A stretch of DNA of 64,000 bases from Phytophthora hibernalis. Lineage: Eukaryota; Oomycota; Peronosporomycetes; Peronosporales; Peronosporaceae. A program made the translations under genes and the position numbers. Positions 53,041-63,652 of this stretch are shown here, one piece after another. The DNA is taken from the NCBI GenBank assembly GCA_012656075.1, contig JAAKBF010000308.1, forward strand, positions 35,471 to 99,470, read 5' to 3'. Position 1 is the stretch's first letter, and each line of letters opens with the position of its first letter. The notes under the pieces were generated by a model, which saw only the letters and a list, made by a program, of their open reading frames with translations, was not told where the DNA came from and did no database searches.

Positions 53041-53770
53041 GTGCCTTCGCAAATTCCTAGACGAGTGCATATGCACCTCGTTGCCATTGGGCCCCAACAA
53101 AAACCTGTGATCCCTCTTCAACTTGATGCTGTTGTTGATTCACAGTGCGCAATGACAAGAACCATCGGCTCTGCCATCGAAATGTTGCTCGATGTGTCCA
53201 GTGAACCTCGACCAAAATTTGGCCGCGGCGTTCGCGTTCGTCGCGAGGACCACGACGGCCGAACGTGCGGATTCACTTCACTCGACTCGCTCGGGACTCA
53301 GTCCGTGGATCGACTCGGACATTCCAGAATCCGCGCACACCACCACTTCATCGCGCGGAGCGATGTGAGACCTCGTTATGAGCGACGAATTTAATGTCCC
53401 CGGTCGGAATTTCTCGGCCGGTCGCGATCACATGTGGACAGCATTGGAAATGCCTGATGGTGTAAACTACACCGTCAAGGAATCCGACGGTCGCGCGGGG
53501 TCTTTCAGATCAAAATCATGGAAGAGGAGAACATCACGTACACGGTATGGAGCACGTACGCGGACCCGAGACGCACAGTATGTACTACCGGGCAGGTATG
53601 CTCCAATCCTGGAACAAGTGTTGCTACCAGGGAGAGAATGGAAGCTTTGGTTAACTAACAGCCACGACAAGCTCCAGTATCCTGGACATGGGCAATCTCA
53701 CTTCAAACGCCGCATCTTATCCGCATGTGAAACCCACCAGCACGTGGGCGTGCCTCAAGCGTGGGGGTGA
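53041..53770 (+). other. Unrecognised coding-like frames
   Basis: Two successive plus-strand frames (53041-53394, 53378-53770) look protein-like (QLDAVVDSQCAMTRTIGSAI; FNVPGRNFSAGRDHMWTALE) but match no family I know. The second shifts frame at about 53500. They may be part of an old retroelement. Confidence 0.3.
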
Positions 53771-53939
53771 ATCATGTTGTTGCTTTCCAGCCTTAATCGA
53801 CCGCGACTCCCAACTTTCATCATCTTGTTGACGTCAGAGTGAGTTCTACCTACTGCTACAACTGCCGGCAGCAACAGTCAACACCAGTGAGACACACCAC
53901 CAGCGACGCAATTCATATACCGGTATGCCGCGTCAAAGA

Positions 53940-54199
53940 TATACATATGGTATGACTGTATCATCATCGGAAAAGGGAGCGGGATCACTATCAACGTCGA
54001 CGAAACTCGGACGGTGGCGCTCCTGAAGAAGGCGATCAAGGAAAAGAAGACAATCAGTTTGAATGGCACAGATAAGCTGCACCTCTTCCTGGTCAAGAAA
54101 CAACGTGTGGCTGCGAGATCTGCTGCGCTCGAGCTGAAGGAGGGTCGGACATGCTCGCGAGCTTTGGATGTCTATTCGTGCCCACACTACTGTGAGTGA
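53940..54199 (+). pseudogene. CRN N-terminal relic
   Basis: The plus strand reads ITINVDETRTVALLKKAIKE then DKLHLFLVKKQ (about 54075-54110), equivalent to the LFLAK region with Ala replaced by Val. An ALELKEGRTCSR segment follows, after which the frame fails. The start is shifted by an indel near 53960. No C-terminal effector domain follows on this strand. Confidence 0.6.
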
Positions 54200-54493
54200 C
54201 CGGTGTGGCAAATGAAGGGACCAGCTGCGGTTGTACAGGTACCATGTCGCCATTGTCGTATTCAGTTGCACTCGACGAGGTACAAGGCCTCCGAAAGGAT
54301 GGGCTGCAACGACACCAAGGTTAGCGTCGCTGCATTTCGGGACTGGAGCCCGCGGGACCAAACAACCCATTGTGATCTTAAACGCAACTTCGATTTGCAC
54401 TACAATCCTACTTGGTGACAGAGTTCTTGTTTATTCGCTTTCACGCGATCCTGTTCCTCCATCACTCCAACACTCATCCTCCCATGATTCGAT

Positions 54494-54990
54494 TCACCTC
54501 GTCACATTTTCCATCTCATCGTCAAACTGAACAATATCCATGATGAAAGAGGGCTTCCTCAGCAACCTCGTCAGACAGCTGACATCGATGCGCTTGACTT
54601 GTCTCAATTGCGGAGACTGCAAAATTCCAAAGTACTCGTCCTTTTCTCCTTGAGGAATATCCTCCTCTGGCAGATAAAAGATGTTGAAATCATCGAACGA
54701 TCCAGAAAATTTTACGTGAACAATTTCAACAGTAGGGCAGGTTTCCACTCGATAAACGTTGTCGAACTTGTGCGCAGCTGGAACAAAGTTCACGACGAGC
54801 ATACGTTGAACGCCGAACTGTCTTTTGTATCCATTTGCTTGTGCCGCCGCCACGTTAATTTCACTTTTTCAAGTAATTGGTTTACCTTCAGCTCGTACGC
54901 GAGCTTGTCTCCGTTGATGATAAGAATGTCCGCTCTGGTTTTGACATCTGCGGTTCTGACTTCAGGAAAAACCTGTTTCGTTCGGTGTGT
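54494..54990 (-). pseudogene. CRN C-terminal relic, PD-(D/E)XK-like
   Basis: The minus strand reads ADILIINGDKLAYELKV (about 54890-54940), the D...ExK spacing of PD-(D/E)XK nucleases. After a frame shift it continues with AAAQANGYKRQFGVQRMLVV and a DDFNIFYLPEE end. This type of C-terminal domain is common in CRN proteins. No matching N-terminus is on this strand, so it is an orphan tail. Confidence 0.55.
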
Positions 54991-55069
54991 CGCTATAGTT
55001 ATACTTTTTCGCTCAGGATCGTCTTTATATGTTAGACCTCAAGAAAAATCTGAAAAAAATTAATTTAGA

Positions 55070-55290
55070 GATACTTGGTAAGCCTTGTCAAGACTTTGGA
55101 GCCAATGATAATATTTTTATCGTTGGCCTTGACCCATTCGAACGATTTGGTCTTGTGCTTACCAAATCCAACAGTCGATCGAGGAAGTAAATTGCGCGCT
55201 AAATCCACCTTAGAGATCTCTGATACTGTATCGCATCCAAATAGAAATTGAATGTAGCTATCATCAACTCCTAAAAGTGATTTAGGTGCG
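55070..55290 (-). other. A/T-rich open stretch of foreign look
   Basis: Minus-strand frame without an ATG in the visible part: SLLGVDDSYIQFLFGCDTVS then SKVDLARNLLPRSTVGFGKH and NIIIGSKVLTRLTKYL before a stop. Lys/Ile-rich and A/T-rich, unlike its neighbours. No family recognised. It lies directly after the next entry on the same strand. Confidence 0.4.
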
Positions 55291-55329
55291 GTCTATCTCA
55301 GTATCAACTTTCTATTTTCGATTTTTAAA

Positions 55330-55560
55330 TTAATTAGCTAAGTTAGGTTTCGCTGGTATTTTCGGTTTCACTTTGCTTAAGTTCGATTTTTTTTTTACCG
55401 CGTACAACTTTCGCTTTTGAGCATTAATTTGATCGCGGTGCTTCTCATCGTACTCTCGCTGCTTATCTATACGTGTTTCTCTCGTATTGAGATAGTAGCG
55501 CTTTTGAGCGGCTTTGATACGCTCCTTGTTAAGTTGATATTTATCGGATGAGTACGCCAT
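55330..55560 (-). CDS. Lys/Arg/Gln-rich small protein of giant-virus-like style
   Basis: A 76-residue intact frame, MAYSSDKYQLNKERIKAAQK onward, with repeated (K/R)xxxxxxKR(Y/E)Y and REYDEKHRDQINAQKRK units. The start is the first ATG in the frame. Heptad-like charged repeats of this kind are frequent in large DNA viruses and in some mobile elements. Low GC relative to neighbours suggests transfer. This is inference from composition and style only; no viral hallmark gene is present. Confidence 0.45.
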   Translation of the reverse strand: MAYSSDKYQLNKERIKAAQKRYYLNTRETRIDKQREYDEKHRDQINAQKRKLYAVKKKSNLSKVKPKIPAKPNLAN

Positions 55561-55827
55561 CTTTATATACTATAAACTTTACATTTGTTAGGATAAACAA
55601 TAATTAAGGAGCAAAAGTAGCAAGTTACGTTGAGCTGAATTGTTTTACTACCGGTAATATTGAATCTAACGATTCCAGGCATGTGTGCTTAATAAGGATA
55701 TTCATTTATCACTGCTTCGAATTTTGAGTCTTCTTCACCTTAAGATAACTAGTAAAGCAGTGGCAGCGTCTGCAGTGAGCTTCTGGATAACTTGATTTGG
55801 TCCAGACTCGGCTTCTTATCTAAACCA

Positions 55828-57170
55828 TTAGGAGTACATTCCACTATGAATCGGCATTTCACGAACCATTCGAAATTCGTATTCCATTCTCCTCGCCAGC
55901 AAGAACTCCGGACTGAGCTCATCAGACATCAACTCGTATCTCTCCAGCATTTCTGTTGCGGCATCATCGCCTGCAGGCGCAGCTTTGAGCAACTTCTGAC
56001 GCTTCGGAAGAGGTACACGCAAGAAAGGAATCCGCATGGGAAACACTCCAGTTGATGCAACCCTATTTGTCTCCTTCAGAAGTTCTTTCATCATTTGGAA
56101 TCCGTTAGCTGGACACCTGAGCGTCATTCTCGCGATTTCTCTGCCTGGCGTGAACCACAGAAAATACCAGTAGTTGTTCAAGTTGGTGAGCAATCCCACA
56201 GGAGCACAACGGTTTTCACTTTTCAAGTCCGCCGCAACCAACTCAAGAAGTATTTGATCGTTCTTTGACACCACACTCTTCCTTCTTGAGTTCGATCACA
56301 AAGTGAAGACCAGCAAAAACTTCATTCATGGAGTTTGCCGTTTCGTCGATAATCATCAGATCCGTCGTCCCCTTCACTTTGAAGGGCAAACTGCTTGAAG
56401 CACATCGCAGTCGAGCAAGTTCTTCATCTGCGCTGAGTCCTTCAGATAATACTTGGGCTTCAGTCTTGGGGAAGATCTTGAAGGAGTTGTTCTGCTTTCG
56501 TCTTGATTCAAGACACCCGGAAGGTTGTCTCGAAAGTACTGCATGTACCCCGTCCGTTGCTCTAAGTGGTCCTCAGCTACGTTTTCGTGCCATGCGTAAG
56601 GATGAATCGAGCCATCTATGTCTTCCGCGACAACAATGGTCGAGTACGTGTAACCCAATGTTGTCATCAGTTCTCTTCTTTCGAGCGTGTGCATGTTGAT
56701 ATGGAAATCGATAGCATCTTCTCATCCCGCTCATCCCGCTCCTTCAGAACCTTATTCATTGCCATCTCCACTTGGTCAATAATCACCGGCGTCAAGGCGG
56801 CTAGCTTCTTTCGCTGAACTTTCCGGAACCACCACCAGCACGTGGATTTGGTCAGTGGATGGCTGCGGCATTTGTTCTTGTCAAACAGCCAGTGCTGCAA
56901 AGTCTTCGTCGCCCTCATCTTCTCGCCATCGATCACCGTTTGAATGTCTTGATGCGTATTTCCTTCTTCCAACTCCAGCGCAGCAGGATCGTCATCTTTC
57001 AGCCACGCGTCGCCCTTCTTCGCCAGGAAGAGCTGCAGGTCACGCGCACGACATTCATATCTTCTTTCTCCTTGATCGCCTCCTTCAGGTCTCCACCGAC
57101 TCCCCGCATCGATGTCCACAGGAAACGCGCTCCCAGTCGCTCCAACGACAGCACAAAAGAGCTTGACCAT
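55828..57170 (-). pseudogene. Crinkler (CRN) effector, PD-(D/E)XK-like C-terminus, frame-broken
   Basis: The N-terminus begins MVKLFCAVVGATGSAFPVDI at 57170. LQLFLAKKGDAWLKDDDPAA (about 57000-57030) is the LFLAK motif and start of the DWL region. The equivalent of HVLVVVP is shifted (about 56825-56845). The C-terminus includes a GTTDLMI...HFVIELKK stretch (about 56300-56370) with the D...ExK pattern of a nuclease fold. It then runs through AGREIARMTLRCPANGF-like sequence to 55828. Breaks occur near 57095, 56830, 56690 and 56370-56275. Its 5' flank is a duplicate of that of the CRN at 46120, but the C-terminal domain is different, as expected from CRN domain shuffling. Confidence 0.75.
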
Positions 57171-57608
57171 CTTTTCTAAAATGAACAGAGAAATTTTGTA
57201 ATCGTACTTAAGCGATGAATGGTGTGGTCACATACGTATACGGTACAGTACAGTGGGATAGCACACGGTATCACTGATATGACTTTAACACATGACTTTA
57301 ACACCCTGCCAAATTGTATACAGAGAACCCTGGACAACTTAAAACCTCCCGTGGACGCACTTCCTATTAGGTATAACAGGATTGCTAGGTAGTAGAGGGA
57401 GCACCACAACCAGAAGACCAGTGTTGATCTCTGGTTTATAAGAAGACGTGGATGACTGGTGTGTTGTTTCAGGAGTGGCTGCGCGAGCTTGACATGCATC
57501 AACAACGGTGCAATATTGCCCTCCTACGCAACATTGTCCTGGGAAACCTGCAGCTCAAGTCGTAATTGTCATTTAACTACCGCCCAACTACATCTCTCGT
57601 TTCAAACT

Positions 57609-57663
57609 ATATGATTCCAGGGTCGGGCGGTTGCAAACGACCCGCCCGACCCTGGAATCATAT
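57609..57663. repeat. Perfect 22-bp hairpin, copy B
   Basis: Same stem and 11-base loop as 46582-46636. Confidence 0.95.
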
Positions 57664-58566
57664 CGGCGTTTAAGCGGCAGTTCGGCATCGGCGGCTCCAG
57701 CATGAGTTGAACGTGAGGCGGGTGCGACATACTTCAAGATTAGATATTGGCACTCTACCAATATACCGGTACTTCCAGGACGTAGGTGGGTGAAGTCCTG
57801 TTGGCACGATGTACACCCGACGTGGAAACGAAGTTTTTTCAGGCCTTCGGACCCAACAAATATGTAAAGTGAAGCAAACGATGGTCAACTACGACGTAGA
57901 ACTAGTTTGTTTTAGTAGTAGCCCACGGCAAAATACGTAGGGCAGAGATGCGTAAGGTACAGTAGCTTGCTCTGTCCAATACAATCGCTACCCACTTGAC
58001 TTGAGGTCGGCCGTCTTCGCGGACATCTCTCTGGCTTTAATAGTGTACATGTAATACATGCTCTTGTCGATATGACTGCGTGCAAGCAGTACCTTGCTGA
58101 AGGTTCGGTGAAGGTCAATGTAGCACTAGCTGAGGTACAGAGAACCCTGGCCAACTTAATACCTCTGTTGTCTAATATCCTGGTGTACTTAATCACTTAT
58201 CGATCCACCGACTCGGTATTCAGGCTTAACTATGGCGCTTAATTAATACTTGTCAAATTAATGCTCGATGGGGATTTTTCAATACATTTGTTAATGAAAA
58301 GCATCCACTATCATACTTGTTCAGCGCCAAATATTGCATACTAAAAGGCTTCGGGTCGATGTCCGCGCACACGCCGCTCCCTGCTCCTCACGTTGCTGTT
58401 TCCGCAGCCGCTCCTGCGGCGCGTTTATTAGCAGCCGTGCATTATATCCTGTGTTGTAGATATTAGCAATGGTCTTTATCGACTGGGTTCATCTATAGTG
58501 ATACCTTGACTTAAACCCCGTTACAGTAGGTACTGGCCATAAGGATACCGTATTACCTGTGTAGTA

Positions 58567-58953
58567 CAGTCAACGACGGTGAAATCCGTACCCCCACTGA
58601 ACTGTATCCGCCATACAAAAGTAAACGGGGATCTCGACAAAAAAATCCGTACCCATCAGTGATTCGCTATTTGTGATTGTGAAAAAAACATTTTTTATCT
58701 ATACTTGGACTTCAGGATATCTTGGAATTGCCTTTTCAAAGCTACGCACAACACAGTGCTCTGTGATGCCTCCCCATGCTGTAATGGTGCGCTTGATCGC
58801 GCCAAGTCTCTTTATTGCGTGGTGCGTGTACCATTAATATTTTCTGATAGCCATACGCCTGTCAGCTTCTTCTTGAGTGGACCCATAACTCCAACATCAA
58901 GACGCTGACAGACAGACGTGCTGTTTGGCGGAACAGGGCACACTAGTGCTGAG
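58567..58953 (-). mobile_element. Truncated inner pogo-like element, copy B
   Basis: Begins CAGTCAACGACGGTGAAATC (one change in the TIR) next to the same outer-repeat end (58547-58566). It covers only the C-terminal transposase coding region (CQRLDVGVMG.. equivalent) and stops abruptly. Confidence 0.85.
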
Positions 58954-58998
58954 TAGCGCAGGTAATTAATGCTCGATGGGGATTTTTTCAATACATTT

Positions 58999-59310
58999 TA
59001 TTGAGGGTTACCGGTTTGGTATCGGTTATTGACCGTGAACCGGTTAGCCCGAACCGGTCCAATCCGAACCCACGATGATTACGGTGATTACGGTAAGTCG
59101 ATTACGCCACCAATGATTGGACGAGTAGAATGATTGGACGCAAGCTGCGTGTCTATGTGGTAGGCTAGCTAAAGTAACTCCGATCAATCAATCACTTTCG
59201 AATCTTCCTTCTTCCCCTCAAGTGGTCAAGTGTCCTCGCTCCGGTCTCGTCCAGAGTGCTGTCCTCCCTCCGCTCCGTCAAGCTTCGTTCAAGATCCATA
59301 CCTTCCATCA
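58999..59310 (+). repeat. Copia 5' LTR
   Basis: 312 bases, TATTGAGGGTTACCGG ... CCTTCCATCA. It contains ACCGGTT-type palindromic repeats (59009-59065), a doubled GATTACGGT and a doubled AATGATTGGACG. Confidence 0.95.
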
Positions 59311-59329
59311 GGTTATGAGCCCAAGCACC
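59311..59329 (+). other. Primer-binding site for initiator tRNA-Met anticodon arm
   Basis: GGTTATGAGCCC directly after the LTR is the complement of the anticodon stem-loop of initiator tRNA-Met (GGGCUCAUAACC, as in yeast). This is the half-tRNA type of priming known for Drosophila copia. The gag ATG (59315) lies inside it. Confidence 0.7.
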
Positions 59330-62300
59330 ATGTCCTCTGCCCACGATGCCACCACCAAGGTCTCCATCGACAAGTTCAACGGAGACAACTACGCGACGTG
59401 GAACCGCTACATGCGTGGCGTGTTCCTGACCAAGTCGGTGTGGCAAGTGGTGAACCGGGAGACGACGCCAAGCTTCACGGACTCGCGGGCCAGGGACGAC
59501 TACGTCAAGTCGAGCAACATCGCGTTCGGACTGATGCTGCTCCACATGGACGGACTACCACCATGTGGTCGACGACTGCGAGGAAGCGTGGGTTGCGTGG
59601 TCGCGCCTGAAGACGCTGTACGGTGGATCGCAGAAGGCTGGTCGCATCTACTTGAAGCGACAGCTCTTCAGCATGGAGATGTCGGAAGGCGGGAATGTCT
59701 TGCATCACTGCAATGAGGTCCTCAACATCAGCGCCAAGCTCAGCAGCATCGGCGCCAAGATGGAGGATGGACGTGGCGATCTGCTTGTTGCGCAGTCTCC
59801 CCAAGAGCTACGAGAACGTCGTGCTTAATCTGGAGATGAGTAGCGCGGAACTGCGATCGCAAGACGTCGTGAAGGTGCTCACGAATGAGCACATCAAGCG
59901 GCAAGGCGAGAAGACGGCGACGGTGAAGACTGAGAACGCGGCCAGGCGTTCAACACCGACCGAGAGTCTCGCCAGTGCACGTACTGCGGGAAATTGGGGC
60001 ACACGGTTGACAAGTGCTGGACCAAGCAGAAGGATGAAAACCGAGGGCCAAGACGCGGCGGCAATGACAATGGCCGTGGACGCAGGGCCAACAACATCCA
60101 GTGGAGAAACGACAGCGACGACTACGACTACGATCGAGTGGCGTTCGCGGTTTCCCTGGAGTGTGGAGTTTCGACGGGCAAGAATGTGTCCGGGATGTGG
60201 GCGGTCGACAGCGGCGCAACGCACCACATCTGCAATGACAAGTCCAAGTTCGCTCACTTGATCGAGCGAGATGAAGGTGGAGTTTCGGTGGCCGACGGCA
60301 ACAAAGCGGCCATCAAGGGTGTGGGAACCATCGTGGAACGAGTGGTTCTGCCCAACGGCGACGAGCGCGAGATCGAGATCAAGAACGCGCTGTACGTGCC
60401 GGACATGAGCAAGAATCTGCTCTCGGTGCCGCAGATCAACAAGCACGGCAAGTTCCAAGTGGTGTTCGACGGCACCAACATGCACGTTTCGCGCAAGGGT
60501 TCGAACCAAGTGGTGGCGACGGCGGACCTCGTGGATGGCCTCTACTGGCTTCGGACGCCTCAGCGATCGGCGAATGCGGCGACAAGTGGAAGAACAGTCG
60601 ACCTGCACGCGCGTATGGGTCATGCTCCGGTGGAGGTGCTTCGCAAGATGGTCGACAACAACATGATCAAGGACGCGAAGGCACCCTCCAAGTCGAGTGG
60701 ACCAAGCATGTGTCGCGGTTGCCAGCAAAGGAAGATGGTCCAAAACCGTTTCCAAGCAACCGTGACAAGCGTCGCTACGACACGTTTGAGCTGCTCCACT
60801 TCGACATCTGCGGACCCATGGAGAAAATCTCGCTTGGCGGCAGCAAGTATCTACTGCTGATCGTGGACGAAGCCAGCGGATGCATGAAGGGTTTCTGTCT
60901 GCGTGCCAAGTCGGAGAGCGAAGATTGCATCAAGAAGTACATCACCAAGGTGCAGACGCAATTCGGCAAGAAGGTCAAGTTTGTGCGACACGACGGAGCT
61001 CGTGAGTTTGCGACCAACTCGCTCAAGGCCTTCTACGAAGATCGAGGCATCGAGCAGCAAACCACGGTTCCGTATGCGCACCAGACCAACGGCACGGCAG
61101 AGCGCGCCATCCGGACCATCGTCACGATCGGCCGCAGTATGTACCATGCCAAGCTGGACAAGTGTTTCTGGGCTGAGGCGGCGATGACGGCCATCTACGT
61201 GAAGAATCGCCTGCCGTCGCCCAAGATCGAGCACAAGACTCCGTTCGAGATCGTGCACAAGTCCAAGCCGAGTGTCAAGCACATGCGTGTATTTGGCTGC
61301 CGGACGTACGTTTTGACTCCGAAGGAGAAGCGACTCAAGTGGGATCCCAAGGCTCGCGCCGGACTGTTTCTGGCTACGAAGAAGTGTCCAAGGCGTATCG
61401 ACTTTATGACATCGAGGCGGGGCAGGTGGTCATCAGTCGCGATGTCAACTTCGATGAGTCGACCTTTGGACTTTCGCCGCGGATTTCCGATGAAGATGTC
61501 GATGACCTGGACCTCGACTCGCTCGACATTGAAGATAATGGTCCTCCGCAGACGGACTACAAGCAGGCGGGAAAGCGCAAGAATCGCTCAAGTGAAGACG
61601 ATGAACCTGTGAGAAGACCGCGCGCTGTACGTCACCGAGTTGGACTGGAAGAAGCAAGCGCGCCGGACAACTCCTCGCCACATGAAGATGAAGAAGAAAA
61701 GTCTGGGGACCAAGATGAAGACTCGACGCCTCACGTGTTTTGGCGTGCAAGTGCCAACACTGTTGAAGCTGCAGTGGATCTCTCGGAGCCAAAGACATTC
61801 CAAGAAGCAGTGAACGGTCCGGACCAAGTGCACTGGCGCAAGGCGATTCGTGCGGAGCTCAAATCGATGCGACTCCGTGGGGTGTTTCGTGCTGCCAAGC
61901 TGCCCAACGGACAACGCGCCATTGGAACCAAGTGGGTGTTCAAGATCAAGCGCAAAGCGGACGGATCCATCGAGAAGTACAAAGCGCGCCTCGTGGCCAA
62001 GGGTTTCAAGCAGAAGTACGGCATCGACTACACGGAGACGTTCTCGCCGGTGGTCAAGTACATGACGCTGCGCATGGTCATCGCCATTGCCAAATACTTT
62101 GGATGGCCCCTCGACCAACTCGACGTGGTGACCGCATTCCTGTATGGGATAATGAAGGAACTAGTGTTCTGCGTGGTCCCTGAAGGTGTTGAGCTGGATG
62201 GCGACTTCGACTGCCTGGAATTGGTGAAGGCGATCTACGGTCTCAAGCAAGCTTCGCGCGTGTGGAACGAGACCTTCGACGAGTTTGTGTGCTCGATTGG

Positions 62301-63334
62301 GTTTCAAGTGTCGGCCTTCGATCCGTGCCTCTACATCAAGGTCGTGGACGGTCACTGCGTGCTCGTGCTAGTGTACGTCGATGACGTGCTGATTACCGGG
62401 AGTTCGCCCGAGCTGATCTCGCGCACGAAGACGGACCTGAAGACGCGCTTCGAGATGACCGACAGCGGCAAGTGTGCGTTTGTTCTTGGGATCGAGCTGG
62501 TGGACGGCGGACGGCAGCGTGACCATGTGTCAGCGGCGATATGTGGACGACATCCTCAAGCGCTTCGCCATGGACGAGTGCAAGGCCGTGGTGAGTCCGG
62601 TGGACATGAGCACTCGACTGGTTCCAAGCGACGCGGCGACCAAGGTCAACGCCCCATTTCGCGAAGCTGTTGGTGCCTTGATGCACCTGATGACTGCCAC
62701 GCGCCCGGACATCGCGTACGCCGTTGGCTATGTGTCGCGCTTCATGGAGAACCCCAAGAAGAACACTGGGTTGCGGTCAAGCGCGTATTTTCGCTACCTG
62801 CAAGGCACCAAGACGCATGGCATCTGCTTCAAGCCGGGCGACAAGATCGACTTTCGTGGCTACTCGGACGCGGACTGGGCCGGCGACCTGGCGGACCGCA
62901 AGTCGACTTCGGGCTACACGTTCATGCTACTCGGTGCGCCTGTGAGCTGGGGCAGCAAGAAGCAGTCAAGTGTTTCGCTATCTACGAGCGAGGCGGAATA
63001 CATCGCGCTGAGTCTGGCGATCCAAGAAGGAAAATGGATTCATCGCCTGCTGTGCGAGATCCTTGCTGCTGCCAACGAGACTGGCCCCGAACTCAAGATC
63101 CGCGAAGATAACCAGTCGTGCATCAAGATGACGAAGAACCCGGTGAACCACGGCCGCGCCAAGCACATCGACATCAAGTACCACCACATCCGCGACGAAG
63201 TGAAGCGCGGTGAAGTGAAGCTCGAGTATTGCGAAACTTCTGTGATGCTGGCGGACATCATGACGAAGGCGCTTGCGGGACCTCGCCACATGGATCTGAC
63301 GACGGCTCTCGGCATTCGTGGGACTTCGCATTGA
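59315..63334 (+). pseudogene. Copia gag-pol polyprotein, multiple frame breaks
   Basis: Gag starts at 59315 (MSPSTMSSAHDATTKVSIDK) with FNGDNYATWNRYM, the usual Copia gag opening. A CCHC zinc knuckle (CTYCGKLGHTVDKC) lies near 59980-60020. Protease has WAVDSGATHH (about 60200). Integrase has the HHCC-type start, FDICGPMEK, D...D...E blocks and YAHQTNGTAERAIRT (about 61070-61110). RT has KWVFKIKRKADGSIEKYKAR, DVVTAFLYG and LVYVDDVLI (62370-62395, YVDD active site). RNase H has YSDADWAGDLADRKSTSGY and SLSTSEAEYIALS, ending at 63334. Frames change near 59553, 59790, 59990, 60745, 61370 and 62515, plus a compensating pair near 62757-62795. All catalytic motifs themselves are intact. Confidence 0.9.
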
Positions 63335-63341
63335 GGGGGCG
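63331..63341 (+). other. Copia polypurine tract
   Basis: TTGAGGGGGCG immediately before the 3' LTR; it overlaps the end of the RNase H frame. Confidence 0.8.
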
Positions 63342-63652
63342 TATTGAGGGTTACCGGTTTGGTATCGGTTATTGACCGTGAACCGGTTAGCCCGAACCGG
63401 TCCAATCCGAACCCACGATGATTACGGTGATTACGGTAAGTCGATTACGCCACCAATGATTGGACGAGTAGAATGATTGGACGCAAGCTGCGTGTCTATG
63501 TGGTAGGCTAGCTAAAGTAACTCCGATCAATCAATCACTTTCGAATCTTCCTTCTTCCCCTCAAGTGGTCAAGTGTCCTCGCTCCGGTCTCGTCCAGAGT
63601 GCTGTCCTCCTCCGCTCCGTCAAGCTTCGTTCAAGATCCATACCTTCCATCA
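63342..63652 (+). repeat. Copia 3' LTR
   Basis: 311 bases; identical to the 5' LTR except for one missing base near 63609. Confidence 0.95.

Larger units (their letters stand above)
57181..58953. repeat. Segmental duplication, copy B
   Basis: Matches 46159-47929 with small indels. Right end at GTGCTGAG (58953), where it joins a short GTAGCGCAGG sequence and copy C. Confidence 0.9.
58999..63652 (+). mobile_element. Ty1/Copia LTR retrotransposon (4.65 kb)
   Basis: Complete structure: 5' LTR 58999-59310, primer site, gag-pol in the Copia order (protease, integrase, RT, RNase H), polypurine tract 63331-63341, 3' LTR 63342-63652. A 5-bp target duplication CATTT lies on both sides (58994-58998; 63653-63657). 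The LTRs differ by one base in a C/T run. Confidence 0.97.

Noticed and set aside
59808..60755. 315-codon minus-strand frame within the Copia element
   Set aside because: His/Arg/Val-rich antisense shadow of gag-protease-integrase; the plus strand carries all catalytic motifs.
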